64,000 bases of DNA from a bacterium SCSIO 12741 (GTDB taxonomy: Bacteria; Bacteroidota; Bacteroidia; Flavobacteriales_G; Salibacteraceae). The position numbers and the translations under genes are program-made. This document shows, piece after piece, positions 55,802-64,000 of this stretch. Each line of letters starts with the position of its first letter. Position 1 is the stretch's first letter. The notes beneath the pieces are model-generated. The model was given only the letters and a program-made list of their open reading frames with translations, was not told the origin of the DNA and ran no database searches. Location of the stretch: NCBI GenBank assembly GCA_024398055.1, contig CP073749.1:5022594-5086593 (forward strand), read 5' to 3'.

Positions 55802-56512
55802 ATGTCTCAGAATCAAAAAGCCTACTTCAATTGGAGTTCTGGAAAGGATGCTTCTTTAGCCCTTTATTATTTGCAACAAGAAGGATTGCTCGAAGTAGAT
55901 CAATTGCTTACCTCGGTCAACGGCCACCACAATCGAGTGTCGATGCATGGGCTAAGAAGAGAATTATTGGAACGCCAAGCGAAGTCGATTGGGCTCCCAC
56001 TATCCGTGATCGAATTACCGGAGGAACCCACTATGGAAGACTACAATCGAATTATGGAGCAATCCGTTTTGAGCTTAAAAGGTCAAGGCTATTCGCATTG
56101 TGGATTTGGAGATATTTTCCTGGAAGACTTACGATCTTACCGAGAAGAGCAACTCAAGCCCTTTGGAATAACCAGTCATTTTCCGCTCTGGAAAAGAGAC
56201 ACCAGGGAACTGATTTATGACTTCCTGGATAAGGGATTTAAAGCCGTTGTTGTGTGCATCAAATCTGAATTGTTGGAAGAGTCTTTCGTGGGAAGAGATA
56301 TCGATGAAAGCTTCCTCAACGATTTACCTGCAAACGTTGATCCATGCGGAGAAAATGGCGAGTTTCACACCTTCTGTTACGACGGTCCCATCTTTCAATA
56401 CCCTATCCTCTTTGATTTGGGCGAACATGTTTTCCGCGAGTACAAAAATCCTGATACGACAAGCAAAGAATCTTTAGGCTTTTGGTTTTGCGACCTTATC
56501 CCCAAAGACTAA
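55802..56512 (+). CDS. Dph6-like ATP pyrophosphatase (diphthine-ammonia-ligase family)
   Basis: This 236-residue protein has the PP-loop FNWSSGKDASLALYYL near residue 11, the middle block HCGFGDIFLEDLRSYREEQL and the C-terminal signature DPCGENGEFHTFCYDGP, all characteristic of the Dph6/MJ0570 family. In eukaryotes it makes the amide of diphthamide; bacteria have no diphthamide, so the bacterial substrate is unknown. An adenylating amide- or thio-transfer reaction is likely. It lies 54 bases after the lipoprotein gene and converges on the PBP4 gene. Confidence 0.88.
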   Translation: MSQNQKAYFNWSSGKDASLALYYLQQEGLLEVDQLLTSVNGHHNRVSMHGLRRELLERQAKSIGLPLSVIELPEEPTMEDYNRIMEQSVLSLKGQGYSHCGFGDIFLEDLRSYREEQLKPFGITSHFPLWKRDTRELIYDFLDKGFKAVVVCIKSELLEESFVGRDIDESFLNDLPANVDPCGENGEFHTFCYDGPIFQYPILFDLGEHVFREYKNPDTTSKESLGFWFCDLIPKD

Positions 56513-56522
56513 TTCCAGGCAC

Positions 56523-57965
56523 TTAATCACCCACAATTTCTACAAGTAGTTTTTCGATTTTCTGCTTCATTTGGGAAGACGTACACTCGTAATTGTTGAC
56601 CAACAGAGCGAAGGCATATTCTTTTCCGTCCGCTGTTTGAAGGTAACCGGCGTAACATCGAACTCGGGTCATACTGCCACTTTTAGCCCATATTCGATCC
56701 ATGGCTGGAGTTCCACGAAACATACTTTTTAGCGTTCCGCTTCTACCTGCTACAGGGAGAGAGTGTTTGAATACACCGAACCAGGATTGTCGAGAATTGA
56801 ATTGCAAGACATCGACTAAGAAATCTGCCGTTGTCGTGTTAAAATGTGAAAGTCCGCTTCCATCTTCCCAGTGTACGCCAGCTCTGGAAATACCAACCGA
56901 ATCGTAGTAGTGTTCCAAGGCTTGAATCCCCAACTTAGTACTACCAAATCCGGCTCTCTTTAACCCCAATTGTTGAAGCAGGCTTTCCGCAAATAAATTG
57001 ACACTCTTTCGATTGGTGTGATAAATCAATTGGCCAACACTCAACCCCTTCAATTTAAACACGTCTTCTGCCTTTTTTTCTCCTTCGGTATTTTCCATTT
57101 GAGGCTCACCTTCAATTTGAATTCCGGCTTCCTCGGCTTTGGTCTGGAAATACTGCGCTAAAAACAATCCCGGATTGGGCATGGCGGCTTTGATTGGAAA
57201 ATCGGATCGATTGGCAGGGATACTGCCTTCGATGGTTGGGTTGTACTGTCCCGGAGCGCCAAACACATAGGCATTATCTCGATTGCCCTTGGCCGAAACA
57301 ACACGGTTTTGCAATTGGAGGCCTGGAATTTCCGGCTCGGTTTTAACCACCTCCGTAAGAGCCCCGATTTCAGCAGGTGAACGAAAATGAATCTTGTACA
57401 TGTTGTCGTGAACAATTACCCCAGACGCCCCAGCGCCATAGTAGTTTCCCATATCTTCCCAGATCCAGGTTCGGGGAACGGTGTAGGGTTCAAAAAGTGA
57501 ATTGCGCGCAATGATCGATCCATCAACATGAGTAACGCCTTTATCCTTCAAAACCTTAATCCAGGACTGAACTGCTTCATCCAATGGTTTGTGGTATTGC
57601 GAACCCAAACTTGGGTCACCTCCACCCAACAGAACAACATCACCATCGAGGTGCCCATCTGAAATAGCGGAAGAACTGAATTGCAACCGGGTTTGAAATG
57701 TCCTGGATTCTCCCAAGTAATCCAAGGCTACTGAGGTGGTCACCAGTTTTTGCACCGAGGCCGGAATAACCGCTTGACCGGATTCGTGGGCTGCCCAAAC
57801 CTTTCCAGTTTTGATCTCTTGAATCTTGAATCCAACGGAAGCGTGTTGCAAAGCAGGATCCTTCATCCAGGAATCGACCGTCGTTTGCCAATTCTCCTGT
57901 GCCACGGCAGCAACCGTGCACAAACTCCAAAATAAAAGCACTATTGATTTCATTCCCTTAGGCAT
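56523..57965 (-). CDS. dacB: D-alanyl-D-alanine carboxypeptidase/endopeptidase PBP4
   Basis: This 480-residue periplasmic S13 peptidase has a signal peptide ending TVAAVAQ (start ATG 57965, or ATG 57953 which also precedes it). The active-site motifs are visible in order: SxxK as VIPASVQKLVTT, SxN in KSVNLFAESLLQQL and the KTG-equivalent KSG in WAKSGSMTRVRCYAGYL. A long insertion between the first two motifs is normal for this class. It trims or cleaves peptidoglycan cross-links. It stands alone between convergent and tandem genes. Confidence 0.94.
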   Translation of the reverse strand: MPKGMKSIVLLFWSLCTVAAVAQENWQTTVDSWMKDPALQHASVGFKIQEIKTGKVWAAHESGQAVIPASVQKLVTTSVALDYLGESRTFQTRLQFSSSAISDGHLDGDVVLLGGGDPSLGSQYHKPLDEAVQSWIKVLKDKGVTHVDGSIIARNSLFEPYTVPRTWIWEDMGNYYGAGASGVIVHDNMYKIHFRSPAEIGALTEVVKTEPEIPGLQLQNRVVSAKGNRDNAYVFGAPGQYNPTIEGSIPANRSDFPIKAAMPNPGLFLAQYFQTKAEEAGIQIEGEPQMENTEGEKKAEDVFKLKGLSVGQLIYHTNRKSVNLFAESLLQQLGLKRAGFGSTKLGIQALEHYYDSVGISRAGVHWEDGSGLSHFNTTTADFLVDVLQFNSRQSWFGVFKHSLPVAGRSGTLKSMFRGTPAMDRIWAKSGSMTRVRCYAGYLQTADGKEYAFALLVNNYECTSSQMKQKIEKLLVEIVGD

Positions 57966-58020
57966 AAACCAAAACTATACCGGAATGATCAGAAAAAAAA
58001 CGGGAGATTAAGATTCCTTC

Positions 58021-58299
58021 TTAAAGGGCAATCACCCCTTCGATCTTCATGGCCTCTTGATACCGCTGAATGATCGAGTCGGAGTTGGTCATTACCTCTT
58101 TGGCAGAAATACTCAGGTACTTGCCGTTGCGGGAGGATCTTAAATCGATAATGGCATCATCGGAGAACAAGGCCTCTACGAGGGCCAGGGTTCTGTTGTC
58201 TGAAGGAATGATGAATTTGAACAAATACAGCTTCGGGTACTTTCCTTCTTCCTCCAACTTGGCCCTTAGGGCTTCAAAATCTTTTCCCGTTCCACTCAT
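58021..58299 (-). CDS. DUF493-family small protein
   Basis: The 92-residue product from ATG 58299 (a TTG at 58308 is less likely) has YLFKFIIPSDNRTLALVEAL, IDLRSSRNGKYLSISAKEV and a C-terminal helix ending GVIAL. This is the DUF493 (YbeD-like) ferredoxin-type fold pattern. Members are small cytoplasmic proteins of uncertain, possibly allosteric regulatory function; in E. coli ybeD lies next to lipB. No such neighbour is here. It is tandem with and 55 bases downstream of... the dacB side, so both may be transcribed separately. Confidence 0.75.
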   Translation of the reverse strand: MSGTGKDFEALRAKLEEEGKYPKLYLFKFIIPSDNRTLALVEALFSDDAIIDLRSSRNGKYLSISAKEVMTNSDSIIQRYQEAMKIEGVIAL

Positions 58300-58379
58300 A
58301 ACGCGCAATTACCCACCGATCCTAAATAGGCCGATGATTTGATGCAAAGATCATATATTCGGCGCTCAATTGAGGAACT

Positions 58380-60239
58380 ATGAAGTATTTAATTCTGACC
58401 GTTGGTCTGGCTTTTCTTTCATTTGGATTAAAATCACAATCCGGTTACTGGCAACAATCTGTTGATTATAAGATGGATGTGCGCCTGGATGTGGAAAACC
58501 ACCAAATGACAGGTACCCAGAAAATTAAGTATACAAACCAATCTCCTGATACTTTGAAGCGAGTGTACTTTCACCTCTACTTCAATGCTTTTCAACCGGG
58601 AAGTATGATGGACTCTCGTTCCTTGTCTATCGAGGATCCTGATCCACGGGTAGGAAGTCGTATTTCTCAATTGAAGCCAGATGAAATCGGATACCACAAA
58701 ATCAATAAACTATTGGTGAATGGAGATAAGGTGGAAAAGGAAATTGATGGAACCCTAATGACTGTGGATCTCAACGAGCCTTTGCTACCGGGAAAGTCGA
58801 TTGAATTGGACGTTGAATTCGAATCTCAGGTTCCCAAGCAAATTCGTCGTAACGGACGGAACAATGCCGAAGGCGTAGACTACAGCATGGCTCAATGGTA
58901 TCCTAAAATGGCGGAATACGATCGCGAAGGCTGGATGCTTGATCCATACGTAGGTCGCGAATTTCACGGCGTTTGGGGTGACTTTGACGTAAAAATCACC
59001 TTGGATTCTTCTTACGTAGTTGGTGGAACGGGCTACCTTCAGAATCCCGAAGAAATTGGGCATGGCTACTCTACCGGAGGAAAGCCTGTGGTGCGTCCAA
59101 AAGGAAAAGAATTGACCTGGCACTTTAAAGCTCCCCGGGTACACGATTTTGCCTGGGCTGCAGACCCTGACTACTTGCATGATGAAGTAGAAACCGATTT
59201 TGGACTAACCCTCCACTTTTTCTACCTCAATGATTCTTCCATTATCGATAACTGGAAAAAGCTGCAACCTGCAACGGTCAAGAACTTCGAAATCGTTAAT
59301 GGAAAATTCGGCGTTTACCCCTACAAGCAATACTCGGTGATTCAAGGTGGAGATGGCGGAATGGAATATCCCATGGCCACACTCATTAGCGGAACCGGGA
59401 AAATTGGTGGCTTGATTAGCGTAACGGTACACGAATCCATTCACAGCTGGTATTATGGCCTGCTTGCGACCAATGAAACCAGGTACCCATGGATGGACGA
59501 AGGTTTTACCCAGTTTGCTCAATACATCGTTTTGGATTCCTTGTACAAAAAGAGAGCGCTTAACCCCATTTACCGGGCCTACAATGTATACCTATCCATT
59601 GCGACCAACCCAGAGGCTGAGCCACTCACTACACACGCTGATTACTACCACAAAAACAGACATTACGGAATAAACTCTTACTACAAAGGAGCCGTATTTC
59701 TTCAGCAGCTATCCTACATCATGGGTGACTCCCTGTTTTATGCGGGAATGCGCAAATATTACTACACCTGGCGCTACAAACACCCAACTCCGAATGACTT
59801 CAAGCGGGTCATGGAAAAAACATCTGACATGGATCTGGATTGGTATTTTACGCACTTTTTGGGTACCACCCGCACCATCGATTATGGTGTAGATCTTAAA
59901 CGTGGAGACAAGAAAACTATTCTGGAAATCACCAATCATGGTAGCATTCCAATGCCCGTGGAAGTGCTACTTACTGATAAAGAAGGCAACAAGACCCTTT
60001 ACTACATCCCACTGCGAGCTATGCGTGGTACCAAATCATTCGACAACGATGAAAATGTGGTTACCTGCAAACCTTGGCCATGGACCTACCCAAGCTATCA
60101 AATCGAGTTGGATATGGACTTCGAGAATGTTGCAAGCATTGAATTGGATCCCACCCAGCGAGTGGCCGATGTGGATGGGAGCAACAATGGATTTCCGGGA
60201 AGACAAAAGCCGGTGTATCCTGGATCCATCATGAAATAA
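58380..60239 (+). CDS. M1-family zinc metallopeptidase
   Basis: This 619-residue protein has signal peptide MKYLILTVGLAFLSFGLKSQ. The N-terminal saddle domain holds DVRLDVENHQMTGTQKIKYT. The active site is TVHESIHSWYYG (HExxH) with the third zinc ligand in MDEGFTQFAQY, 19 or so residues later, and an upstream GGMEYPM like the GxMEN exopeptidase motif (QGGDGGMEYPMATLI). It is an exported aminopeptidase-like enzyme. The C-terminus has a beta domain without a T9SS signal. It precedes uvrB by 57 bases on the same strand. Confidence 0.9.
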   Translation: MKYLILTVGLAFLSFGLKSQSGYWQQSVDYKMDVRLDVENHQMTGTQKIKYTNQSPDTLKRVYFHLYFNAFQPGSMMDSRSLSIEDPDPRVGSRISQLKPDEIGYHKINKLLVNGDKVEKEIDGTLMTVDLNEPLLPGKSIELDVEFESQVPKQIRRNGRNNAEGVDYSMAQWYPKMAEYDREGWMLDPYVGREFHGVWGDFDVKITLDSSYVVGGTGYLQNPEEIGHGYSTGGKPVVRPKGKELTWHFKAPRVHDFAWAADPDYLHDEVETDFGLTLHFFYLNDSSIIDNWKKLQPATVKNFEIVNGKFGVYPYKQYSVIQGGDGGMEYPMATLISGTGKIGGLISVTVHESIHSWYYGLLATNETRYPWMDEGFTQFAQYIVLDSLYKKRALNPIYRAYNVYLSIATNPEAEPLTTHADYYHKNRHYGINSYYKGAVFLQQLSYIMGDSLFYAGMRKYYYTWRYKHPTPNDFKRVMEKTSDMDLDWYFTHFLGTTRTIDYGVDLKRGDKKTILEITNHGSIPMPVEVLLTDKEGNKTLYYIPLRAMRGTKSFDNDENVVTCKPWPWTYPSYQIELDMDFENVASIELDPTQRVADVDGSNNGFPGRQKPVYPGSIMK

Positions 60240-60296
60240 AAATGCCCCCTTGGTTCGCTGAATTGGTTGTATTTTTACACCCTAATTTTCCGAGCC

Positions 60297-62318
60297 ATGA
60301 ATTTCAAACTTGAATCTCCATTTAAGCCTACAGGAGACCAGCCCCAGGCCATTAAAGAATTGGTTGCCGGTCTAAACAATGGAGATCCCTATCAGACGCT
60401 TTTAGGGGTTACTGGTTCAGGAAAAACCTTTACCGTGGCCAATGTAGTTAAGGAGGTAAACCGCCCGACACTTATCCTTAGTCACAACAAAACCCTGGCG
60501 GCTCAGCTCTACGGAGAATTCAAGCAATTTTTTCCGGAGAATGCCGTGGAGTACTTCGTATCCTATTACGACTACTACCAACCTGAGGCTTATATCCCGT
60601 CCAATGATACCTACATCGAAAAGGATTTGTCCATCAATGAGGAAATTGAGAAACTGCGATTAAGCACCACCTCTTCCCTATTGTCTGGTAGAAGAGATGT
60701 GATTGTTATCTCTTCCGTGTCTTGTATCTATGGTATCGGTAACCCGGCTGAATTTCACAACAGTGTGATTACCATAAAAACCGGAGAAATGATTAGCCGG
60801 AATAAGCTCCTCTACAAATTCGTAGAAGCTCTTTATTCCAGAACTACAGCCGAGTTTAAGCGGGGAACCTTTCGGGTAACAGGAGACACAGTAGACTTGT
60901 TTCCCGCCTATGCTGATCACGCTTTTCGCATCGTTTTCTGGGGCGATGAGATCGAGTCGATTGAATCGTTCGACCCGGAAACCAACCTGAGAATTACCCC
61001 ATTGGAATCGGTCAATATTTATCCGGCCAACATTTTTGTGACTGGAAAGGATACCATGCAGGCGGCCATGAAAGACATTCAAGCCGATTTGTTGGATCAG
61101 GTCCAGTATTTTAAAGACCACTCTAAATTTTTGGAAGCCAAGCGCCTCGATGATCGGGTGAACTACGATTTGGAAATGATGCGCGAACTGGGCTACTGCT
61201 CAGGTATTGAGAACTATTCCCGCTATTTCGACAAACGACTTCCTGGCACTCGCCCCTTCTGTCTGTTGGATTATTTCCCGGATGATTACCTCATGGTGAT
61301 TGATGAAAGTCACCAGACTGTTCCACAAGTTCGAGCCATGTACGGAGGTGACCGATCTCGCAAGGTTAATCTGGTAGATTATGGGTTCCGCCTGACCGCA
61401 GCCCTGGATAATCGCCCCTTGAAATACGAAGAGTTTGAGTCCATGATGGGACAAACCATATTCGTAAGTGCAACTCCAGCGGAGTATGAATTGGAAAAAA
61501 GCGACGGAGTGGTAGTTGATCAGGTGATTCGCCCGACGGGATTGTTAGATCCAATTATCGATGTACGCCCTTGTATCAACCAGGTGGATGATCTACTTGA
61601 GGAAATTCAAATTCGGGTAGAAAAAGAGGAACGGGTATTGGTAACTACACTCACCAAAAGGATGGCTGAGGAATTGACCAAGTACATGACCAAAATCGGA
61701 ATTCGCTGCCGTTACATTCACTCCGAAGTAGATACCCTTGAGCGGGTGGAAATTCTGCGCGATTTGCGATTGGGTAAATTTGATGTGCTCGTAGGAATTA
61801 ACCTGTTGCGAGAAGGATTGGATTTACCTGAAGTTTCTTTGGTTGCTGTATTAGATGCCGATAAGGAAGGGTTCTTGAGATCCGATCGATCGTTAACGCA
61901 AACGGCCGGTAGGGCTGCCCGAAACGTCAACGGACTGGTGATTTTTTACGCTGACAAAATCACCGAATCCATGCAAAAAACCATGGACGAGACCGAACGC
62001 AGAAGAGCCAAGCAAGACGCTTACAACAAAGAACACGGCCTGGTGCCTACTGCCTTGAAGAAAACCAAGGAGCAAATTATAGAGCAGACCTCTGTAGCTT
62101 CTGTGGGTTACAAAATCGAAGATGCCTACATTGAACCTGAACCTCAGGATATGGCGGCTGATCCGGTGATGCAGTACATGACCCAGGATGAAATCAAGAA
62201 GCAGATTGAGGAGACCCGCCGGAAAATGGAAAAAGCAGCTCGGGAATTAGACTTTATTCAAGCAGCAGCCTTCCGTGACGAGATTGCGGAATACAAGAAA
62301 ATGCTGAAAGAGGATTAA
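60297..62318 (+). CDS. uvrB: excinuclease ABC subunit B
   Basis: UvrB verifies damage in nucleotide excision repair and loads UvrC. The ATG at 60297 gives MNFKLESPFKPTGDQPQAIK, the canonical N-terminus; the TTG-initiated reading from 60267 adds ten unneeded residues. Key motifs: Walker A LLGVTGSGKTFT, beta-hairpin YYDYYQPEAYIPSNDTYIEK, DESHQT, QTAGRAARN and the C-terminal UVR domain REMEKAARELDFIQAAAFRD-like. The 673-residue length is normal. No other uvr gene is adjacent. Confidence 0.97.
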   Translation: MNFKLESPFKPTGDQPQAIKELVAGLNNGDPYQTLLGVTGSGKTFTVANVVKEVNRPTLILSHNKTLAAQLYGEFKQFFPENAVEYFVSYYDYYQPEAYIPSNDTYIEKDLSINEEIEKLRLSTTSSLLSGRRDVIVISSVSCIYGIGNPAEFHNSVITIKTGEMISRNKLLYKFVEALYSRTTAEFKRGTFRVTGDTVDLFPAYADHAFRIVFWGDEIESIESFDPETNLRITPLESVNIYPANIFVTGKDTMQAAMKDIQADLLDQVQYFKDHSKFLEAKRLDDRVNYDLEMMRELGYCSGIENYSRYFDKRLPGTRPFCLLDYFPDDYLMVIDESHQTVPQVRAMYGGDRSRKVNLVDYGFRLTAALDNRPLKYEEFESMMGQTIFVSATPAEYELEKSDGVVVDQVIRPTGLLDPIIDVRPCINQVDDLLEEIQIRVEKEERVLVTTLTKRMAEELTKYMTKIGIRCRYIHSEVDTLERVEILRDLRLGKFDVLVGINLLREGLDLPEVSLVAVLDADKEGFLRSDRSLTQTAGRAARNVNGLVIFYADKITESMQKTMDETERRRAKQDAYNKEHGLVPTALKKTKEQIIEQTSVASVGYKIEDAYIEPEPQDMAADPVMQYMTQDEIKKQIEETRRKMEKAARELDFIQAAAFRDEIAEYKKMLKED

Positions 62319-62319
62319 G

Positions 62320-63345
62320 TCAGGGAGTGCCATCTTTCAAATGGTCCTGAACAAAGGACGAATCGCTTAGGCTCATTAAAAATGCCATCAAATCTTGTTT
62401 CTCACCCTCTGTGAGATGAAGTCCCCGAGTAGAATCTCCGCGATGAACCATGCCTTCTTCGGAATAAAAATCGAGCACCTCTTCCAGGGTCCAAAAACGA
62501 CCATCGTGAAAATAGGGAGCCGAGTATCTCAGATTTCTGAGGGTAGGCACCTTAAACAAACCACGATCAGATTCTTCGAGCGTAACGCGCATTCTACCTG
62601 AATCCTGCCCCGCTCGATACAGACCATTCGTTTCAAAATTGTGGTTGGTAAAAAACAACCCCGTGTGGCAATTGGAACACTGGAGGCGATCACTCTCGAA
62701 AAGCTCAAGTCCCTTTAAGGCCGACTCACTAAGCCCTTCTGTTTTCCCGGAATTTAGGTATTGATCGTAAGGAGAATTGCCTGACAACAAGGTGCGCTCA
62801 TAGGCCGCCATGGCCATAAGTATCAACTTGGGTTCAAGCGGTTTTCCAAAAGCATTTTCAAACAAGCCGGCATAGGTAGAATCCTCACGAATTCGCTCCG
62901 TGGCGTGAATCAAATTGAAGTCAAACTCATTGTGATCATCAAAAGGCAACATTCCCTGGTTTTCGAGATTTTTAGGTCCCCCGTCAAACATGAAGGCTTC
63001 GAGATAGGCCGCATTCGAAAGTGTGGGAGCATTGCGAATACCTATTCTATCCTCTACACCAGGATTGATGGCCACACCACCGGTAAAAGCCAAAGCAGGC
63101 TGGTGGCATGTACCACAGGACAATTCCTGAGTTCGACTCAATTGCTTCTCAAAAAACAACCGTTTTCCCAACTCCACTTTATTGGGATGCATAGGATTAG
63201 ATGCCGGAATATCCGGCTGAGGGAAACCTTCCGGTAATTTCAATTCCCAACCAGAATCGGTTCGGGTAAGATTGGGGTGAGTAAGGTCATCTCGTTGACA
63301 TCCGAGAATGGGGATTAAAAGGAGTAAAAGGGCGAAGTTTCGCAT
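62320..63345 (-). CDS. MbnH/MauG-like di-heme cytochrome c peroxidase family protein
   Basis: This 341-residue lipoprotein has a lipobox in LLLIPILGCQRDD. Two c-type haem motifs are visible: ELSCGTCHQPALAF near residue 77 and QCSNCHTGLFF near residue 222. RNAPTLSNAAYLEAFMFDGG and FKVPTLRNLRYSAPYFHDGR are family blocks. The MauG-like group to which it belongs oxidises protein partners. It is coupled (stop/start overlap TAATG) to an MbnP-family gene; MbnH/MbnP pairs are known where MbnH oxidises a tryptophan of MbnP to kynurenine and MbnP binds copper. That role here is inferred from the pairing. Confidence 0.85.
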   Translation of the reverse strand: MRNFALLLLLIPILGCQRDDLTHPNLTRTDSGWELKLPEGFPQPDIPASNPMHPNKVELGKRLFFEKQLSRTQELSCGTCHQPALAFTGGVAINPGVEDRIGIRNAPTLSNAAYLEAFMFDGGPKNLENQGMLPFDDHNEFDFNLIHATERIREDSTYAGLFENAFGKPLEPKLILMAMAAYERTLLSGNSPYDQYLNSGKTEGLSESALKGLELFESDRLQCSNCHTGLFFTNHNFETNGLYRAGQDSGRMRVTLEESDRGLFKVPTLRNLRYSAPYFHDGRFWTLEEVLDFYSEEGMVHRGDSTRGLHLTEGEKQDLMAFLMSLSDSSFVQDHLKDGTP

Positions 63346-64000
63346 TAATCTTCTGTATATCGGGAGAACTTTAAAGAATGCGTCAAGTTCTCTTGAAATT
63401 GAATCGAAATTTTCTTCTTTTCTGCATTTTGAGTGTGGCTTTTCCCTTCTTCCGTGGCCATATCCAGACCAGAAAAAGTCCTTAAGACATCCTGTTCAAA
63501 ATAAAGATGATAGGTTTTACCTGGCTCAAAGTTAATGGGATCTTTTAAGTCAAATCTGTTCGTTCGATACAGGTCGCTGTATCCTGAGTGGATATAAAAA
63601 TGTTCTACCAAATCTCCGTTACCCACTGAATCAATGTTTCCATTAATGGTCGCAAAAATGTACTTACTCTTCCAGGGCCATCCCATATTGGTATAGGCAA
63701 TGCTCAAGGGATGATCTGACGGATAGTCCATGTGATTGTAGGCTTCATTCAATTCAGGATCGACGCCAAATCCCATGAACAACTCCTGATAAGTTCCCGG
63801 CATCACAAATCCTTCAATAGTTCTGTCCCAAGTGGGTTGCGTGGGTGAAATGGGCGGGAAAGTGTTGTGATCAATGAGCTCCGTTTTAGTCACTTGATGC
63901 TCCTTATTTTCAGAATTAATAAGATTCACATTGGCTACATAAAATCGGAAATCAGACACTTTAAAATCCCGGTTCAAACTGTCTTGATAGACTTTCTCCA
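63345..64000 (-). CDS. MbnP-family protein, 5' end outside window
   Basis: The reading frame stays open to the right edge (upstream codons read EKVYQDSLNRDFKVSDFRFY), so the TTG at 63977 is not the true start and the signal peptide lies outside. The part seen shows the MbnP pattern FKVSDFRFYVANVNLIN, DHNTFP, SIAYTNMGWPWKSKYIFATI and EHFYIHSGYSD, then MATEEGKSHTQN. The two Trp in NMGWPWKSKY are of interest because MbnH partners modify a Trp in MbnP. It overlaps the cytochrome gene by one base. Copper binding is inferred from the family. Confidence 0.8.
   Translation of the reverse strand, partial: EKVYQDSLNRDFKVSDFRFYVANVNLINSENKEHQVTKTELIDHNTFPPISPTQPTWDRTIEGFVMPGTYQELFMGFGVDPELNEAYNHMDYPSDHPLSIAYTNMGWPWKSKYIFATINGNIDSVGNGDLVEHFYIHSGYSDLYRTNRFDLKDPINFEPGKTYHLYFEQDVLRTFSGLDMATEEGKSHTQNAEKKKISIQFQENLTHSLKFSRYTED

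Overview
The window is a 64 kb chromosomal segment of a Bacteroidota bacterium, most likely a free-living Flavobacteriales/Cytophagales-type organism. The evidence is three proteins with type IX secretion (T9SS type A) C-terminal sorting domains, a BlaI/BlaR1-type pair whose peptidase carries a TonB C-terminal domain, one-protein two-component systems (TPR or beta-propeller sensor plus kinase, one with receiver and AraC domains), a 730-residue RecQ, TAnnTTTG-type promoter boxes and a TonB-dependent receptor operon. Genes are densely packed. I saw no tRNA, rRNA, CRISPR array, transposase or prophage.

Layout. 1-5.4 kb: two alpha/beta hydrolases of one family flank a 1114-residue fusion of a GT-C membrane glycosyltransferase with a beta-helix glycosidase-like domain. 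5.5-7.6 kb: a pRiA4b ORF-3-like protein overlapping miaA, then a TerB-like protein and a terminator. 7.7-11.5 kb: two tandem outer-membrane-barrel-like paralogues (one frameshifted) and recQ (frameshifted twice). 11.7-15.9 kb: a small membrane protein and three tandem secreted paralogues of increasing length. 16.0-21.8 kb: a cobalamin-riboswitch-controlled operon encoding a DUF4465/T9SS protein, a second T9SS surface protein, a BtuB-like receptor and a BtuG-like beta-propeller lipoprotein. 21.9-28.0 kb: a stand-alone receiver, a VWA membrane protein, fabG, a heptanucleotide repeat, a CsaA-type protein and a TPR/PD40/OmpA protein. 28.2-33.1 kb: a large Ca-binding/PKD secreted protein with a partner gene, an MBL hydrolase and a DinB protein. 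33.2-42.5 kb: a receiver, a propeller histidine kinase (frameshifted), an SLC12-like transporter and an AraC-hybrid kinase. 43-48 kb: a 1706-residue T9SS surface protein (frameshifted). 48.1-54.1 kb: BlaR1-TonB/BlaI, a palindromic non-autonomous repeat, lon, a GlmU-like protein and rpmE2. 54.3-64 kb: a beta-helix lipoprotein, Dph6-like ATP pyrophosphatase, PBP4, DUF493, M1 peptidase, uvrB and an MbnP/MbnH-like pair.

The most coherent system is the B12 locus: one riboswitch precedes four touching genes that could capture cobalamin outside the cell (two T9SS cargo proteins and a propeller lipoprotein) and import it (BtuB). The most unusual single gene is the glycosyltransferase-glycosidase fusion.

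A data-quality pattern matters for every reader: five genes are broken by six single-base indels, each in a homopolymer, and the reading continues perfectly in the new frame. This looks like residual sequencing or assembly error rather than decay. The composite coordinates given here join the pieces.
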